This document shows positions 61,249 through 64,000 of a stretch of 64,000 nucleotides of DNA, in pieces. Source of the DNA: Agrobacterium cucumeris (GTDB lineage Bacteria > Pseudomonadota > Alphaproteobacteria > Rhizobiales > Rhizobiaceae). The position numbers were made by a program, and so were the translations under genes. The number at the start of each line of letters is the position of its first letter. The stretch's first letter is position 1. The stretch is from positions 2,108,001 to 2,172,000 of the forward strand of contig NZ_CP080387.1 of assembly GCF_030036535.1 (NCBI RefSeq), in the 5' to 3' direction. The notes under the pieces were generated by a model. It did not search any database. It was not told the origin of the DNA and saw only the letters and a list, made by a program, of their open reading frames with translations.

Positions 61249-62645
61249 CAACCGTGACCTTCCTTGGTAAAGCTGCCGGACACGGCCTTGCGCTCCTTGA
61301 GGAAGGCCGTGGGTTCACGCGAGCCGACGAAGCCGCGCGGCTTGAACAGCATGACGATGACCATGGCGAGGCCGAACAGCAGCATACGATAGAGTTCCGG
61401 CGTGAAATCAGGCCCGAAGATGTGCTTCAGGAATTCCATTTCGCGCAGAAGCTCCGTGCCGCCGACCATGACGAGGGCGGCAATGGCAATACCGGTCAGC
61501 GAGCCCATGCCGCCAAGCACGACGATGGCGAGGATGACGGCGGATTCGAGGAAGACGAAGCTTTCCGGCGACACGAAACCCTGACGCGCGGCGAAGAACG
61601 AACCGGCGAAACCACCGAACATCGCGCCCGTCGCAAAGGCGGTGAGCTTGGTGATGACGGTATCGATGCCGAGCGAACGGCAGGCGATTTCGTCCTCACG
61701 CAACGCTTCCCAGGCACGGCCGATCGGCATACGGCGCAGCTTGATCGTGACGTAGGCCGTCAGCATGCACAGAAGCAGGATCACGTAGAACAGGAAGATC
61801 TTGTAATAGGCCGAGGACATCGACAGGCCAAACGCCTTGGCGAAGTTGTTCGGCGCACCGACATCGAAGGACCAGATACCGAAGACGGAAGCCTTGGCGA
61901 TGCCGGAAATGCCGAAGGTGCCCCTGGTCACATCCGTCCAGTTCAGGAGCACGAGACGGATGATTTCACCAAAGGCGAGCGTGACGATCGCCAGATAGTC
62001 ACCGCGAAGTCTCAGAACCGGGAAACCGAGGATGATGCCCCAGAAGCCGGCAAGAATGCCGGCAAGCGGCAGAAGCACCCAGAAGGACAGGCCGAACTGG
62101 CTGGACAGCAGCGCATAGGAATAAGCGCCGACCGCGTAGAAGGCCACGTAACCGAGATCGAGCAGGCCGGCGAGCCCAACGACGATGTTGAGGCCCCAGG
62201 CCAGCATCACATAGATGAGGATCTGGATGCCGAAATTGTCGACGAATTTCAACGAACCCTGAAAACCGAACAATTGCACTGTTATAACAGGGTAAAGCAG
62301 CAGCAGAACCAGCGCCAGCTTGAGGAAGTGCTTGTGGAAAAAGCCCTTGTTCTCGGAGATTTCCAGAATGCCGGTTTTTGCCTTGGCAAGCCTGCGCCGG
62401 TCCAGCGATGGCTTGATGAAGCCGACCACAAGGAAACGGCCAACGGCGGCCACAGCGACGAAGATCGCCAGAAGCCCCCAGCGGGTGCCCCAGATCAGCT
62501 GGTTGTTGATGTCCTGATAGGTGACGATGCCGACATAAAGAATGAACATGCCGAACGAGATGACACCCGCAATCAGGCCCTCCTTCACAGCCGTCGCCAT
62601 GATGCTCGGGCTGGAAGCGGCATTTTCGGAAGCGATGTTGGTCAT
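61248..62645 (-). CDS. livM: Branched-chain amino acid ABC transporter permease LivM
   Basis: A 465-residue permease with an N-terminal extension (about 100 residues with extra helices) before the LivM domain: [39 protein letters not shown], and EAESSFF-like cytoplasmic loop [30 protein letters not shown] is a late helix. It starts 4 bp after livH and overlaps livG. Confidence 0.95.
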   Translation of the reverse strand: MTNIASENAASSPSIMATAVKEGLIAGVISFGMFILYVGIVTYQDINNQLIWGTRWGLLAIFVAVAAVGRFLVVGFIKPSLDRRRLAKAKTGILEISENKGFFHKHFLKLALVLLLLYPVITVQLFGFQGSLKFVDNFGIQILIYVMLAWGLNIVVGLAGLLDLGYVAFYAVGAYSYALLSSQFGLSFWVLLPLAGILAGFWGIILGFPVLRLRGDYLAIVTLAFGEIIRLVLLNWTDVTRGTFGISGIAKASVFGIWSFDVGAPNNFAKAFGLSMSSAYYKIFLFYVILLLCMLTAYVTIKLRRMPIGRAWEALREDEIACRSLGIDTVITKLTAFATGAMFGGFAGSFFAARQGFVSPESFVFLESAVILAIVVLGGMGSLTGIAIAALVMVGGTELLREMEFLKHIFGPDFTPELYRMLLFGLAMVIVMLFKPRGFVGSREPTAFLKERKAVSGSFTKEGHG

Positions 62646-62649
62646 GGGT

Positions 62650-63552
<903 letters not shown>

Positions 63553-63885
63553 GTCTTTCCCCCGGGTATGGCCTCAAATGGGCCACGCCTCGTTATGTTA
63601 ATTATTGGGGGAACCCCTGCGAGTATCCCCACTCCCAAAATGCATATCGTGTTCGTTAAAAATGTGAAGTCAAAAACGGGCGATCCTGCACAAAATTTGG
63701 AATTTCCACATGGACTGCCCTTTTCCCGGTCAAAAGAGCCATGATTTTGGCAGGAAGTGCTGAAAAAATGATGCCGGAATGCTTATTTTAGTCTTGTCTA
63801 CTGCCATTATTTGACGGGCGACGGGCAAAGGAGTAGCGACATTGAGGATCGAAAGATCCCGGCACGGGATGGCAACGGCAAAGAG
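63553..63885. other. Divergent livH-cysQ promoter region
   Basis: About 330 bases. It must contain promoters for the liv operon and cysQ. No small gene or clear operator was seen. Confidence 0.5.
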
Positions 63886-64000
63886 ATGATCGACATATTG
63901 ACGAAAGCGGCGCTGGACGCCGGGCAGGCAATCATGGCGGTCCATCGCGCCGGCCCGCACGTGTCTTACAAGGATGACTGCTCGCCGGTGACCGAGGCCG
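63886..64000 (+). CDS. cysQ: 3'(2'),5'-bisphosphate nucleotidase CysQ, N-terminal fragment
   Basis: The reading frame starts MIDILTKAALDAGQAIMAVH and reaches YKDDCSPVTEA at the window edge. The KxDxSPVTEAD motif is the start of the inositol-phosphatase-like fold in CysQ, which removes 3'-phosphate from PAP/PAPS. The ATG at 63886 has only a weak ribosome site; an upstream non-standard start cannot be excluded. The catalytic part is outside the window. Confidence 0.8.
   Translation, partial: MIDILTKAALDAGQAIMAVHRAGPHVSYKDDCSPVTEA

Overview
The window looks like the chromosome of an Agrobacterium/Rhizobium-group alphaproteobacterium. It is GC-rich with dense, often ATGA-overlapping operons. It carries a eukaryotic-type glutamine synthetase (GSII), a complete urt/ure nitrogen region, a livHMGF-livJ operon whose binding protein strongly resembles the GABA-binding protein Atu2422 of A. 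tumefaciens C58 (recalled, not searched), and several families of palindromic intergenic repeats. There are no rRNA genes, CRISPR arrays or complete transposons, and I saw no tRNA.

Layout. (1) 1-1.9 kb: the 5' end of a chemotaxis receptor and an MFS efflux pump with a MerR/SoxR-type operator. (2) 2-14.4 kb: a polysaccharide locus with an ExoQ/Wzy-like polymerase, a GNAT protein, glycosyltransferases, a Tat-exported GH10 glycosidase, a WecG-type transferase, a Wzz/GumC-like copolymerase and a phosphohexomutase. (3) 14.4-16.6 kb: an MNT/HEPN pair whose HEPN gene has an in-frame stop, a truncated hemoglobin, and small DUF423 and DUF2325 proteins. (4) 16.8-25.3 kb: a RutR-like regulator divergent from a reductive pyrimidine catabolism and uptake operon, interrupted by a DUF559 nuclease-like gene and repeats. 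(5) 25.7-31.3 kb: an RND efflux pair and a Crp/Fnr regulator with an FNR/FixK-type box. (6) 31.4-42.1 kb: an extended urease operon led by an esterase gene and mixed with non-urease genes. (7) 42.4-48.8 kb: the urea ABC transporter urtABCDE, interrupted by a GIY-YIG gene bounded by perfect inverted repeats. (8) 49-56.2 kb: a DUF2735 gene, glnII with a sigma-54 promoter, an SDR enzyme, and a two-component system whose sensor is an NCS1 permease fused to a hybrid histidine kinase. (9) 56.5-64 kb: a P-loop protein, a polysaccharide deacetylase, the liv operon, and the start of cysQ.

The main theme of 16-64 kb is nitrogen acquisition. Pyrimidines and urea are imported and degraded to ammonium, GSII assimilates it, and branched-chain amino acids or GABA enter through Liv. 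Sigma-54-like promoters before glnII and before the urease operon suggest NtrC-type control. The transporter-fused kinase beside glnII may sense a nucleobase-like nitrogen source. Palindromic repeats sit inside the pyd, ure and urt operons, where they could tune expression of individual cistrons.
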